Below are positions 53,435-62,379 of a stretch of DNA of 64,000 nucleotides, in pieces. How positions within the stretch are numbered: the first letter of the stretch is position 1; every line of letters starts with the position of its first letter. The stretch is from Gordonia spumicola (lineage in GTDB: Bacteria > Actinomycetota > Actinomycetes > Mycobacteriales > Mycobacteriaceae): positions 186,001-250,000 of the forward strand of contig NZ_BJOV01000001.1 of the NCBI RefSeq assembly GCF_009932475.1, written 5' to 3'. The notes beneath the pieces were generated by a model. It was not told where the DNA came from. It was given only the letters and a program-made list of their open reading frames with translations, and ran no database searches. A program made the translations under genes and the position numbers.

Positions 53435-54895
53435 TCAGGCGGGCCGGGCGACGGCCTTGGTCTCGAGGTACTCCTCGAAACCGGCCACCCCCATCTCGCG
53501 CCCGATGCCTGATTGTTTGTAGCCGCCGAAGGGGACGTCGGCGGAGTACCAGATGCCGCCGTTGACGCCCATGGTTCCGGTGCGGACGCCGTCGACGACG
53601 GCGTCGAGGCGGTCGGGGTCGGCGCCCCACACGGCGCCGGAGAGCCCATACGGGGAGTCGTTGGCGATGTCGATCGCGTCCTGGTCGCCGTCGTGCGGGA
53701 GGATCACCAGGACGGGGCCGAAGATCTCCTCTCGGGCGACGCGGGAGGAGTTGTCGAGCCCGGAGACGAGGGTCGGGGAGACGAAGTAGCCGGGCCGTTC
53801 GGGACGGTCGCCGCCGGTCTCGAGGGTGCCGCCTTCCTCGAGGGCGAGTCGGATGTAGCTCTCGACGCGGTCGCGTTGGCGTGCCGAGATGACGGGCCCG
53901 CAGACGGTTCCGGGTTTGGTCGGGTCGTCGGCGCGCAGGCCGGCGAGGGCGTTGCGGGTGATCTCGGTGGCCTCGGCCAGCTTCTCCCGCGGCACGACGA
54001 GGCGGGTGGTGATGGCGCAGCCCTGGCCCGCGTGAGTGACCACCGAGAAGGCGGCCATCGCGCAGGCGGCGTTCAGGTCGGCGTCGTCGAGGACGAGGAA
54101 CGCCGACTTGCCGCCGAGTTCGAGGAACACCTTCTTGAGGGTGGGCGCGGCGTCGGCCATGACGGCGCGTCCGGTGGCGGTGGAGCCGGTGAAGGAGACG
54201 ATGTCGACGCGCGGGTCGGTGGAGAGTAGGGCGCCGAGGCTGTGGTCGTCTCCGGTGACGATGTTGATGACGCCCGCCGGGAAGTCGGTCTCCTCGGCGA
54301 TCACCTTGCCGACGAGGGCGGCGCACCACGGAGTGTCGGGTGCGGCTTTGAGGACGACTGTGCAGCCGGCGGCGAGGGCCGGGCCGATCTTGGCGAAGTT
54401 GATCTGGTGGGGGAAGTTCCACGGCGTGATGGCTCCGACGACGCCTGCGGCTTCGGAGCGGATCTCGCGGCGGTTGGGGATGCCCATCGGTTTCGCTTCG
54501 CCGAGGTCGCGGCGCCATTCGTAGGTCTCGGCGAGATCGGCGAAGTAGCCGAGGTCGGTGACGGGCCCGACGAGTTGCGGGCCGTGGGTGAGGAAGACGG
54601 GGCAGCCGACTTCGGCGACGGTGAGTTCGCGGAGTTCGTCGGTGTGGGCGAGGAGGGCGTCGCGGAGCTGGCGCAGGCAGCGTGCGCGGAATGCGTGGTC
54701 GCGTGACCAGTTCGTGTTGTCGAAGGCCTTCCGGGCGGCCGCGATGGCGGCGTCCATGTCGTCGGCGGTGGCGTTCGCGGCCTGGCCGATGACCTGTTCG
54801 GTGGCGGGGTTGATCACGTCGAACGTGCCGCCGGAGCCGGGGCGCAGTTCGCCGTCGATCAGGAGATCGCTGCTGGTGGTGGGACGTAGCGGCAT
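53435..54895 (-). CDS. Aldehyde dehydrogenase family protein
   Basis: This is a 486-aa NAD(P)-dependent aldehyde dehydrogenase. ITPWNFPHQINFAKIGPALAAG, FTGSTATGRAV (cofactor), the catalytic Glu in LELGGKSAF and the nucleophile Cys in THAGQGCAITTR are all present, as is the late EEIFGPVLVI. ATG 54895 is used; GTG 54910 is possible. It diverges from the TetR gene across the operator at 54926. The recalled homologue by position is Rv0768 (aldA). Confidence 0.9.
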   Translation of the reverse strand: MPLRPTTSSDLLIDGELRPGSGGTFDVINPATEQVIGQAANATADDMDAAIAAARKAFDNTNWSRDHAFRARCLRQLRDALLAHTDELRELTVAEVGCPVFLTHGPQLVGPVTDLGYFADLAETYEWRRDLGEAKPMGIPNRREIRSEAAGVVGAITPWNFPHQINFAKIGPALAAGCTVVLKAAPDTPWCAALVGKVIAEETDFPAGVINIVTGDDHSLGALLSTDPRVDIVSFTGSTATGRAVMADAAPTLKKVFLELGGKSAFLVLDDADLNAACAMAAFSVVTHAGQGCAITTRLVVPREKLAEATEITRNALAGLRADDPTKPGTVCGPVISARQRDRVESYIRLALEEGGTLETGGDRPERPGYFVSPTLVSGLDNSSRVAREEIFGPVLVILPHDGDQDAIDIANDSPYGLSGAVWGADPDRLDAVVDGVRTGTMGVNGGIWYSADVPFGGYKQSGIGREMGVAGFEEYLETKAVARPA

Positions 54896-54925
54896 CGGAT
54901 GGTCACTCACTTCCGGAATCAGTTC

Positions 54926-54939
54926 TGGACACCTGTCTA
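54926..54939. promoter_or_regulatory. TetR-type operator dyad between the ALDH and TetR genes
   Basis: TGGACACCTGTCTA is a near-palindrome (TGGACA / TGTCYA). It lies in the divergent promoter region and can control both arms. Its half-sites match the perfect palindrome at 38087-38100. For the TetR gene, TAGTGT (54961-54966) ends 7 nt before ATG 54974, a leaderless arrangement. Confidence 0.65.
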
Positions 54940-54973
54940 GACTTCGTTTCAAACCTAGAGTAGTGTGGCTCAC

Positions 54974-55558
54974 ATGTCCACCCCCGTCGAAATCGAATCC
55001 ACCCGCCGCAGACTCACTCCGGCACAGGCGGAGAAGATCGCGAAGATGGCAGACGCCGCAGTCGAGATCGTCTCCGCCGACGGCTTCGACAAGCTGTCGG
55101 TCCGCGAAGTCGCCAAACGGGCGGGTGTCGCGCCCGCCACCGCCTACACCTACTTCAGCTCCAAGAGCCACCTCGTGGCCGAGGTGTTCTGGCGCAGGCT
55201 CGCCGTCGGCGTCCCCGAGCCCGACCCGTCGCTGCCCGCGATGGAGCGGGTGGCGCAGGTGCTGCGGGGCGTGTCGATGGTCGTCGCGGGCGACGGCCAG
55301 CTCGGCGGCGCCGTGACGGTCGCGCTGCTCGGCGACGACCCCGAGTCCGAGCACTTGCGCTGGCGCATCGGCGGGTTCATCCACGATCGGCTCGCCACCG
55401 CCGTCGGCGACGACGTCGACAACGCCGCCGAGGTGATCGACGCCCTGCAGATGCTGTACGCGGGCGGACTCGTCACCGCGGGGATGGGACATCTGAGCTA
55501 CGAAGCGACCTCCGAGCGGCTCGTCGCGGCCGCTCGCCTACTGATGGGACAACGATGA
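54974..55558 (+). CDS. TetR family transcriptional regulator
   Basis: This is a 194-aa regulator. The helix-turn-helix is at about residues 21-65 (ADGFDKLSVREVAKRAGVAPATAYTYFSSKSHLVAEVF). The C-terminal ligand domain is unassigned. It heads the plus-strand arm (P450, SDR, CYP51, ferredoxin) with overlapping genes. Autoregulation through the dyad at 54926 is likely. By position it corresponds to recalled Rv0767c. Confidence 0.9.
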   Translation: MSTPVEIESTRRRLTPAQAEKIAKMADAAVEIVSADGFDKLSVREVAKRAGVAPATAYTYFSSKSHLVAEVFWRRLAVGVPEPDPSLPAMERVAQVLRGVSMVVAGDGQLGGAVTVALLGDDPESEHLRWRIGGFIHDRLATAVGDDVDNAAEVIDALQMLYAGGLVTAGMGHLSYEATSERLVAAARLLMGQR

Positions 55559-56805
55559 CCGTCACCATGCCGGGGATGCAGAACCACATCCCCTTCGACC
55601 CGTACGACTACGACTTCCACGAGGACCCGTACCCGACGTACGCGCGGCTGCGCGCCGATGCGCCCGTCTACCGGAACACCGACGGCGACTTCTGGGCGCT
55701 CGCCCGTCACGAGGACGTCGCCGAGGCGTTCCGTGACAACGTCCGGCTGTCGAACAGTTGGGGCGTGTCGATGGACGCGGCGTCGTACAACGAGAACGCC
55801 GAGTACGCGATGAGCTTCCTCGCGATGGACGATCCGCGCCATCTGCGACTGCGCAAACTCGTGTCGAAGGGCTTCACGCCGCGTCGCGTGTCGGAACTGG
55901 CCTCGCGGATATCCGAACTGACCGCCAAACACTGGGACCGCTGCCTGCAGATGGGGGAGTTCGACTTCGTCCACGACTTCGCGGGTCTGCTTCCGATGGA
56001 CGTCGTCTCCGAACTCCTCGGCGTCGGCGAATCCGACCGGGCGCACCTGCGCACGCAGTCCGACCTGTTGATCCACCGCGAGGAGGGCGTCACCGACGTC
56101 CCGAAGGCCGCCGTCCACGCCTACCTCGACCTGCACGGGTACTACACGTCGCTGCTCGCCGAGCGACGTAAGAACCCGGGTGACGACCTGGTCTCGGCGC
56201 TGACGACCGCCGAACTCGTCGACGGCGGCGAACGGACCGCGCTGACCGACCAGGAGATCATCGGCTTCATGATGCTGATGGTGGTCGCGGGCAACGAGAC
56301 CACCACGAAACTGCTCGCCAACTCCGTGTTCTGGGGTGCTCGGCGACCGAATCAGGTGGCTCCGGTGATCACCGCCTCCACGTCGACCGATGCGGCACTC
56401 GACGCTGTCGCACCGTGGGTGCAGGAGACTCTGCGGTACGACACGTCGACCCAGATGCTGCTGCGTCGCGTCGTCGAGGACGTCGAGTACGGGGGCTACA
56501 CGATCCCCGCGGGCGACCGTGTCCTGCTCCTCGTCGGGTCGGCCAACCGCGACGAGGAAGTGTTCGGGCCCGACGCCGCCGAGTACGTCATCGGTCGTGA
56601 GAGCTCACGCACCATCCTCAGCTTCGGCCTCGGCACCCACTTCTGCCTCGGCGCGCACCTCGCCCGCCTCGAAACCGAGATCGGCCTCGCTCAGATCGCC
56701 CGGACGGTCAGCGCGTTCGACGTCGACGTCGAACGGTCCAACCGTGTCCACTCGGTGAACGTCCGCGGGTTCGCGGATCTCCCCATGACCGTGAAGGCTC
56801 GGTGA
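55555..56805 (+). CDS. Cytochrome P450 (CYP123-position homologue)
   Basis: This is a 416-aa P450. The I-helix is VVAGNETTTKLLANS, the ExxR motif is in QETLRYDTS, and the haem ligand is Cys364 in FGLGTHFCLGAHLA. All catalytic features are intact. It overlaps the TetR stop (ATGA) and the SDR start. In recalled M. tuberculosis gene order this position is cyp123 (Rv0766c). The substrate is unknown; the adjacent ferredoxin is the likely electron donor. Confidence 0.9.
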   Translation: MTVTMPGMQNHIPFDPYDYDFHEDPYPTYARLRADAPVYRNTDGDFWALARHEDVAEAFRDNVRLSNSWGVSMDAASYNENAEYAMSFLAMDDPRHLRLRKLVSKGFTPRRVSELASRISELTAKHWDRCLQMGEFDFVHDFAGLLPMDVVSELLGVGESDRAHLRTQSDLLIHREEGVTDVPKAAVHAYLDLHGYYTSLLAERRKNPGDDLVSALTTAELVDGGERTALTDQEIIGFMMLMVVAGNETTTKLLANSVFWGARRPNQVAPVITASTSTDAALDAVAPWVQETLRYDTSTQMLLRRVVEDVEYGGYTIPAGDRVLLLVGSANRDEEVFGPDAAEYVIGRESSRTILSFGLGTHFCLGAHLARLETEIGLAQIARTVSAFDVDVERSNRVHSVNVRGFADLPMTVKAR

Positions 56806-57599
56806 CCCGGATGGGATTCGCACCTCACCCAGAACGCCGCCCCGTGCTCGTCGCGGGCGCGTCGTCCGGCATCGGAGAGGCCACCGCGAAAGCGCTCGCG
56901 GAACTCGGACATCCCGTCGCCCTCGGGGCCCGTCGCGTCGAGAAGTGCGCCGAGACCGCGGCCGCGATCGTCGACGCAGGCGGTGAGGCGATCGCCGTTG
57001 CGCTCGACGTGACCGACAACGACTCCGTCGTCGCCGCATACGACGAGGCCACGAAGGCCCTCGGCGACATCGAGATCGTCGTCTCGGGTGCGGGCGATCT
57101 GCAGATCGGTCGCGCCCACGAGATGGACGTCGACGAGTGGGCGGCGCAGATCGACGTGCACCTCGTCGGCGCCTATCGCTTGTACCGGGCGGCCGTGCCG
57201 TCGATGATCGAGCGTCGCCGCGGCGACTTCGTCTTCATCAGCTCCGACGTCGTCTCCCATCCGCGACCGTGGTCGTCGGCGTACGTCGCCGCCAAGTACG
57301 GCGTCGAAGGACTCGCCGCCACCGCGCACATGGAGCTGGAGGGGACCGGCGTCCGCGCCGGCCTCGTCCGCCCCGGTCAGACGTTGACCGGAATGGGCAT
57401 GAACCTCGACCAGAAGGCCACCGAGGCCATGCTGAACGACTGGATCGCGTTCGGTCTCGCCCGTCACGGGAACTTCATGCGCCCGGAGAACCTCGCCCAC
57501 GCGGTGGTCTCGATGATCACGCTGCCGCCCGGCGCACACATGAAAGCCGTCGACGTCGAAGCCGAAGGCAAGCTCGCTCGACCGAAGGAGAACTCATGA
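56802..57599 (+). CDS. SDR family oxidoreductase of the cyp51 operon
   Basis: This is a 265-aa short-chain dehydrogenase. The NAD(P) loop is AGASSGIGEATAKAL (18-32). Catalytic Ser and Tyr-x3-Lys are in ISSDVVSHPRPWSSAYVAAKYGVEGL. GTG 56802 overlaps the P450 stop, and the end overlaps cyp51. NSGAG-type cofactor motif is altered to VSGAG. By position it matches recalled Rv0765c. Confidence 0.87.
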   Translation: MTRMGFAPHPERRPVLVAGASSGIGEATAKALAELGHPVALGARRVEKCAETAAAIVDAGGEAIAVALDVTDNDSVVAAYDEATKALGDIEIVVSGAGDLQIGRAHEMDVDEWAAQIDVHLVGAYRLYRAAVPSMIERRRGDFVFISSDVVSHPRPWSSAYVAAKYGVEGLAATAHMELEGTGVRAGLVRPGQTLTGMGMNLDQKATEAMLNDWIAFGLARHGNFMRPENLAHAVVSMITLPPGAHMKAVDVEAEGKLARPKENS

Positions 57600-59071
57600 C
57601 AGGCATCTCGACTCCGCTCGATGGGCCGGGTGGAACGCTCGACGGGCCGGGTGGAACGCTCGATGGGCAGGGAGTGCGGACTGCACCCCGCGTGTCCGGC
57701 GGAACCGGAGAACACGGTCACCTCGACGAGTTGGCGACCGACCCGATCGGGCTGTTCCGGCGAGTCCTCGACGAGTGCGGCGACGTCGGCTACTTCCAGC
57801 TCGCCGACCGGGACGTGGTGCTCGTGTCGGGTGCGGCGGCCAATGAGGAGTTCTTCCGCGCCCCCGACGAAGTGCTCGACCAGGGCGCCGCGTACCCGTT
57901 CATGACGCCGATCTTCGGCGAGGGCGTCGTCTTCGACACCAGTCCGGAACGCCGATCGGAGATGCTGCACAATCAGGCGCTCAAGGGCGCCCACATGAAG
58001 CAGCACGCGGTGACGATCCCTGACGAGGTGGAGCGGATCATCGCCGACTGGGGTGACGAGGGCGAGATCGATCTGCTGGAGTTCTTCGCCGAACTGACGT
58101 TGTACACGTCGTCGTCGTGCCTGATCGGGCGCAAGTTCCGCGAGGAGCTGTCCGGCCACATCGCACACCTGTACCACGAACTCGAGAAGGGCACCGACCC
58201 CATCGCGTACGTGGACATGCACGCCGACATCGAGAGCTTCCGCCGCCGCGACGCCGCGCGCGCCGAACTCGTCGAGTTCATCGGCGGGGTGATGGAACGA
58301 CGGACCGCGAACCCGCCGACCGACAAGGACGATCGAGACCTGCTCGACGTCCTCGTCTCCCTGAAGAACGACGACGGCACGTACATGTTCAGCGCCGACA
58401 CGGTCACCGGCATCTTCATCTCGATGATGTTCGCAGGCCATCACACGACGTCGGGCACCGCCGCGTGGACGTTGATCGAACTGCTCAAGCACCCCGACTA
58501 TCTCGCGCAGGTCACCGACGAGTTGGACGGCATCTACGCGGACGGCACCGAGTACTCGTTCGCGGCGATGCGTCAGATCCCCAAGCTCGAAGGCGCGCTC
58601 AAAGAGGCACTGCGCCTGCATCCGCCGCTCATCATCCTGATGCGCATGGTGCAGGAGGCGTTCGAGGTCGGCGGCGTGACAGTTGCGAAGGGCCAGTCGA
58701 TCGCCGTCTCGCCCGCGGTGTCGAACCGGTTGCCCGGTGACTTCCCCGATCCCGACGCGTTCGATCCCGACCGGTACGCCGACGGTCGCCAGGAAGACCT
58801 GGTGAACCGGTGGACGTGGATCCCGTTCGGCGCGGGCCGCCATCGCTGTGTGGGAGCCCAGTTCGCGATGATGCAGCTCAAAGCCATCTTCTCGGTGCTG
58901 CTGCGCAACTACGAGTTCTCCCTCGCGCAGGACCCCGACAGTTACCGCAACGACCACTCGAAGATGGTCGTCCAACTGCAGCAGCCGTGCCGCGTGGCGT
59001 ACCGGCGCCGGGAGCAAGGCGAGCGGGCCGAATCCGATCAGCGTCGCGCTGCCGCGTCCGGAGGGAACTGA
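57596..59071 (+). CDS. cyp51: Sterol 14-alpha-demethylase, cytochrome P450 CYP51
   Basis: This is a 491-aa P450 very like mycobacterial CYP51: AYPFMTPIFGEGVVFD (B'/BC region), I-helix MFAGHHTTSGTAAW, ExxR in KEALRLHPPLIILMR, and haem Cys418 in PFGAGRHRCVGAQF. It has about 30 extra N-terminal residues before PRVSGGTGEHGHLDEL, produced by a Gly/Pro-rich 21-bp tandem repeat, plus a short C-terminal extension. ATG 57596 overlaps the SDR stop; a start after the repeat cannot be excluded. CYP51 removes the 14-alpha methyl of sterols, though the physiological substrate in actinomycetes is uncertain. Confidence 0.94.
   Translation: MTGISTPLDGPGGTLDGPGGTLDGQGVRTAPRVSGGTGEHGHLDELATDPIGLFRRVLDECGDVGYFQLADRDVVLVSGAAANEEFFRAPDEVLDQGAAYPFMTPIFGEGVVFDTSPERRSEMLHNQALKGAHMKQHAVTIPDEVERIIADWGDEGEIDLLEFFAELTLYTSSSCLIGRKFREELSGHIAHLYHELEKGTDPIAYVDMHADIESFRRRDAARAELVEFIGGVMERRTANPPTDKDDRDLLDVLVSLKNDDGTYMFSADTVTGIFISMMFAGHHTTSGTAAWTLIELLKHPDYLAQVTDELDGIYADGTEYSFAAMRQIPKLEGALKEALRLHPPLIILMRMVQEAFEVGGVTVAKGQSIAVSPAVSNRLPGDFPDPDAFDPDRYADGRQEDLVNRWTWIPFGAGRHRCVGAQFAMMQLKAIFSVLLRNYEFSLAQDPDSYRNDHSKMVVQLQQPCRVAYRRREQGERAESDQRRAAASGGN
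57615..57677 (+). repeat. 21-bp tandem repeat at the 5' end of cyp51
   Basis: Three units start at 57615, 57636 and 57657; each begins CGCTCGAYGGGC, the third diverging. They encode LDGPGGT repeats. The same module occurs at 35002-35043 in the GT4 gene. Confidence 0.8.
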
Positions 59072-59074
59072 GCG

Positions 59075-59266
59075 ATGCGCGTCGTCGTGGATCTGGACCT
59101 GTGCCAGGGGCACGGGATGTGCGAACTCGAAGCGCCCGACGTGTTCGAGGCGGGACGTGACAGCGTCGACCTGCTCGACGAGAACCCTGATGAATCGCGG
59201 CGCGCCGACGTGGAGGCCGCCGTCCGCTACTGCCCGACCCAAGCCCTGAAGATCGTGGAGGATTGA
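59075..59266 (+). CDS. 3Fe-4S ferredoxin of the CYP51 system
   Basis: This is a 63-aa ferredoxin 3 nt after cyp51. Cluster ligands are Cys10 and Cys16 (CQGHGMC) and Cys53 (YCPTQAL). The fourth cysteine of a 4Fe type is replaced by His13, as in other actinobacterial P450-linked ferredoxins. It would pass electrons to CYP51 and perhaps to the upstream P450. By position it matches recalled Rv0763c. Confidence 0.92.
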   Translation: MRVVVDLDLCQGHGMCELEAPDVFEAGRDSVDLLDENPDESRRADVEAAVRYCPTQALKIVED

Positions 59267-59267
59267 C

Positions 59268-59825
59268 ATGCCGTTCGACCGCAGTGAACTCGATGAGATG
59301 AAGACCCGGTGGCTCGATGCCAACATCGAGGCGGAGAAGGCGGGCGACTGGCGCCCGCTCGCCGAGTTCTACACCGAAGACGCCACCTACGGCTGGAATT
59401 ACGGTCCGGAGAAGGACTTCATGGCCGTCGGTCGTGAGGAGATCCGGGAGATCGCGCTCGGCCAGGAGATGGAAGGGCTCGAAGGCTGGATCTACCCGTA
59501 CCAGGCGTGGGTGATCGACGAGCAGACCGGCGACATGATCGGCCTGTGGCGGCAGATCAATGAAGGCACGCGGGCCGACGGCTCGAACTACGGCGTGCAC
59601 GGGATCGGCGGCAGCTGGTTCAAGTACGGCGGGAACTTCCAGTTCAAGTGGCAGCGCGACTTCTTCGACTTCGGCAACGTCTCGGCGCTTTTCCTGGAGA
59701 TGCTGACCAACCAGGCGTGCAGCGACGGGATGCTCAAGCGCATCGAGAAGTCGGCGCCGGGCACCCTCCCCGGTTGGTACCCGCGCGGCACCGCGCCGGT
59801 CGACCTGTGGGATCAGGACAAGTGA
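59268..59825 (+). CDS. NTF2/SnoaL-like conserved protein of the cyp51 cluster
   Basis: This is a 185-aa soluble protein 1 nt after the ferredoxin stop. The start RWLDANIEAEKAGDWRPLAEFYTEDATYGWNYGP is the classic NTF2-like/SnoaL-like opening; FQFKWQRDFFDFGNVSALF follows. It could be a binding or isomerase-like partner; no catalytic residues can be assigned. It overlaps the next gene (GTGA). By position it resembles recalled Rv0762c. Confidence 0.75.
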   Translation: MPFDRSELDEMKTRWLDANIEAEKAGDWRPLAEFYTEDATYGWNYGPEKDFMAVGREEIREIALGQEMEGLEGWIYPYQAWVIDEQTGDMIGLWRQINEGTRADGSNYGVHGIGGSWFKYGGNFQFKWQRDFFDFGNVSALFLEMLTNQACSDGMLKRIEKSAPGTLPGWYPRGTAPVDLWDQDK

Positions 59826-61063
59826 TCGACAAGCTCTCGCACGACCGGCTCGCGACGCTGGTCCCCGAACTGCTCCTGACCGGGCAGCTCATCGACCGGA
59901 GCGGGATGGCCCATCTGATCGCGGCGTTCGGCCGCGAGGGGATGGGCGAGGTGGCGATCGAGGAGTGGATGGCGGCCAGCCCGGTCTACACCGGCCGCAT
60001 GCGCGAGGCGCTCGGCATCGACGGCGACGGCGTCGCCGACATGATCAAGTGCCTGCAACTCGACATCGGCGCCCCGCCTCAGTTCATGGACTTCCGGTAC
60101 CGGATCGACGACGAGTATCACGGGTCGTTCGTCCTCGATCACTGCGGCGCGCTGCTCGACGTGGAGCCGATGGGCGACGAGTACGTGACCACGATGTGCC
60201 ACACGATCGAGGATCCGACGTTCGACGCGACGGCCATCGCGACCAACCGCCGCGCCCGGATCCGGCCGGTGCACCGTCCGCCGCGTCGTCCCGTCGATCG
60301 CGCTCCGCACTGCGAATGGACGATCACGATCGAACCGGACCGCGACGAACTGCCGTTGCCGGAGGTCACCGAGCCGATGCTCGCCACGCGTGCCGCGACG
60401 ATCGCGTTGACTCCCATCGACCCCGACGCGGCCGACGGCCTCGTCGACTACCGAGGGCCGGTCGTCGACGATCTCGCGTTCGGCGAGTGGTCGAGCACGG
60501 CGCTGGTCCGCATCATCGAGGAGGTGATGCTGCAGCACCAGTTGTTGTCGTTGGGGTTCCTCGCCTCGGTGCGGCGTCGGACCGATCACGCCGCGGCGGA
60601 CGACATCCTCGACAAGCAGCTCATCGGCATCGCGGGCATCGCGTCCGAGCGGGTGGCCGCCGCGGTGTTGGGGTCACGGTCGGACGCCGCCGCGCTGGTC
60701 GACGCCCTGAACCTGAACCCGGTGTTCGGACCGGCGCAGTACACGGGAGTGCGCGCCGAACTGGTCGGCGACGACGTGCAGGTGCGGATTCCGAACGCCT
60801 CGGCGGCGGTCGCCGACGGCGGCTGGATGCGTCTTCTCGTGTCGGGCCGGCTCGGGTCGCTGCAGTCCGCGGCCACCGCGATCGACCCGACGTGGGTGGT
60901 CGGGGAGTCGGTGGAGGTCGGCGACGCCACGGTGGTCCGCATCGGACGTGGGGAACCTCAGCGGGAATCCGGGGAAGTCGCCATCGTCCGCTTCTCCGCG
61001 GGCTCGTCCTTCACCTTCACCGACCGCGGCCCGTCCCGCCCCCTCCCACTGACGGTGGTCTGA
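59822..61063 (+). CDS. Conserved protein of unknown function, last gene of the cyp51 operon
   Basis: This is a 413-aa soluble protein. GTG 59822 overlaps the previous stop. The N-terminal half (VPELLLTGQLIDRSGMAHLIAAFGREGM, then FVLDHCGALLDVEPMGDEYVTTMCHTIEDPTFDATAIATN) has a conserved His/Cys pattern reminiscent of ATC-hydrolase-like domains; the match is from memory and weak. The C-terminal half (QRESGEVAIVRFSAGSS at its end) is unassigned. Strict coupling suggests it serves the same pathway as CYP51. Confidence 0.65.
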   Translation: MIDKLSHDRLATLVPELLLTGQLIDRSGMAHLIAAFGREGMGEVAIEEWMAASPVYTGRMREALGIDGDGVADMIKCLQLDIGAPPQFMDFRYRIDDEYHGSFVLDHCGALLDVEPMGDEYVTTMCHTIEDPTFDATAIATNRRARIRPVHRPPRRPVDRAPHCEWTITIEPDRDELPLPEVTEPMLATRAATIALTPIDPDAADGLVDYRGPVVDDLAFGEWSSTALVRIIEEVMLQHQLLSLGFLASVRRRTDHAAADDILDKQLIGIAGIASERVAAAVLGSRSDAAALVDALNLNPVFGPAQYTGVRAELVGDDVQVRIPNASAAVADGGWMRLLVSGRLGSLQSAATAIDPTWVVGESVEVGDATVVRIGRGEPQRESGEVAIVRFSAGSSFTFTDRGPSRPLPLTVV

Positions 61064-61070
61064 CCCGTCT

Positions 61071-61122
61071 CCTGCACGGTGGTTGGGCTGGCGCCTCGGT
61101 GTCGGCTCAACCGACGTGCAGG
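61071..61122. terminator. Hairpin between the cyp51 operon and the thiolase gene
   Basis: CCTGCAC and GTGCAGG form the base of the stem; the inner GTGGTTGGGC / GCTCAACC continue it. It includes the 27 bp shared with 50550-50576. It lies between convergent genes and belongs to the GGTTGAGCC-type palindromes. Confidence 0.7.
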
Positions 61123-61133
61123 AGGGTCGACCG

Positions 61134-62349
61134 TCAGCTCAGTCGTTCGAGGACCATCGCCATGCCCTGGCCGCCGCCGACGCACATGGTCTCCAGGCCG
61201 TACTGCTTGTCGTGGGTCGTGAGGTTGTTCAGGAGCGTCGCGGTGATGCGCACCGGTCATGCCGAAGGGATGGCCGAGGGCGATCGCGCCGCCGGAGACG
61301 TTCAACTTGTCCTCGTCGATCGCCAGCTCGCGCGCCGAACCGAGCACCTGGACCGCGAACGCCTCGTTGATCTCCACGAGGTCGATGTCGTCGATCGTCA
61401 GGCCCGCGATGTCGAGGGCCCGCTTGGACGCCTCGATCGGGCCGAGGCCCATGATCTCCGGCGACAGGCCCGAGACGCCGGTCGACACGACGCGGGCCAG
61501 CGGGGTGAGACCGAGGTCCTTGGCCTTGGTGTCGGACATGATCACCAGTGCCGCGGCGCCGTCGTTGAGCGGGCAGGCGTTGCCCGCGGTGACCGTGCCG
61601 TCGGGCCGGAACACCGGCTTCAGGGCGCTGATGCCCTCGTAGGTGGTACCCGCGCGGGGGCCGTCGTCCTTCGACACGACCGTGCCGTCGGGGAGAGTGA
61701 CCGGGGTGATCTCGCGGTCGAAGAAGCCCGATGCGATCGCCGCCTCGGCGCGGTTCTGCGACCGGACGGCCCAATGGTCCTGCTCCTCGCGGCTGATGCC
61801 GGTGATCTGGGCGACGTTCTCGGCGGTCTGACCCATCGCGATGTAGGCGTCCGGGAGGTTCCCGGCCTCACGCGGATCCACCCACTGCTGTCCGCCGGCC
61901 GCGAGTTCGGCGGTGCGAGCCTGGGCGTCGGCGTAGATCGGGTTCTGCGTGTCGGGCAGGGAATCGGAGGTTCCCTTCACGAACCGGGACACCGTCTCGA
62001 CACCCGCCGAGATGAAGACGTCGCCCTCGCCTGCCTTGATCGCGTGCAACGCCATGCGCGTGGTCTGCAACGACGACGAGCAGTACCGGGTGATCGTGGT
62101 GCCGGGGATCGCGTCGTGGCCGAGCGCGATCGCGACGTTGCGGCCCAGGTTGAAGCCCTGCTCGCCGCCGGGCAGACCGCAGCCGAGGAGGAGGTCGTTG
62201 ACGTCGCGCGGGTCGAGAGCGGGGACCTTGTCGAGCGCGGCCCGGACCATCTGGGCGGCCAGATCGTCGGGGCGCATGCCGACGAGCGAGCCCTTCATGG
62301 CGCGGCCGATCGGGGAACGGGCGATGGAAACGATGACGGCTTCGGGCAT
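61134..62349 (-). pseudogene. Thiolase (acetyl-CoA C-acyltransferase, FadA3-like) with a 2-nt deletion
   Basis: ATG 62349, behind AGGAGG, begins a thiolase: ARSPIGRAMKGSLVGMRPDD, nucleophile Cys90 in RYCSSSLQTTRMA, and GGAIALGHPFGMTGA with the catalytic His. After that the frame is lost: GGTGCGCATCACC (about 61243-61255) needs two more nt (GCGCGC instead of GCGC). In the restored frame the proper end appears: RITATLLNNLTTHDKQYG, then CVGGGQGMAMVLERLS and a stop at 61134. The unshifted frame runs to 60958 as nonsense. It is either a true loss of the C-terminal catalytic Cys or a sequencing error. Confidence 0.85.
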
Positions 62350-62379
62350 GAGGGCCTCCTGGTCGACGAGATATCGCAA

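Noticed and set aside
54896-55492. Upstream extension of the aldehyde dehydrogenase frame to 55492
   Set aside because: It is antisense to the TetR gene, and the ALDH family start fits at 54895.
60958-61133. Extension of the thiolase frame to a stop at 60958
   Set aside because: The residues after the frameshift are not thiolase-like and run through an intergenic hairpin and antisense to the 413-aa gene. The true end is at 61134 in another frame.
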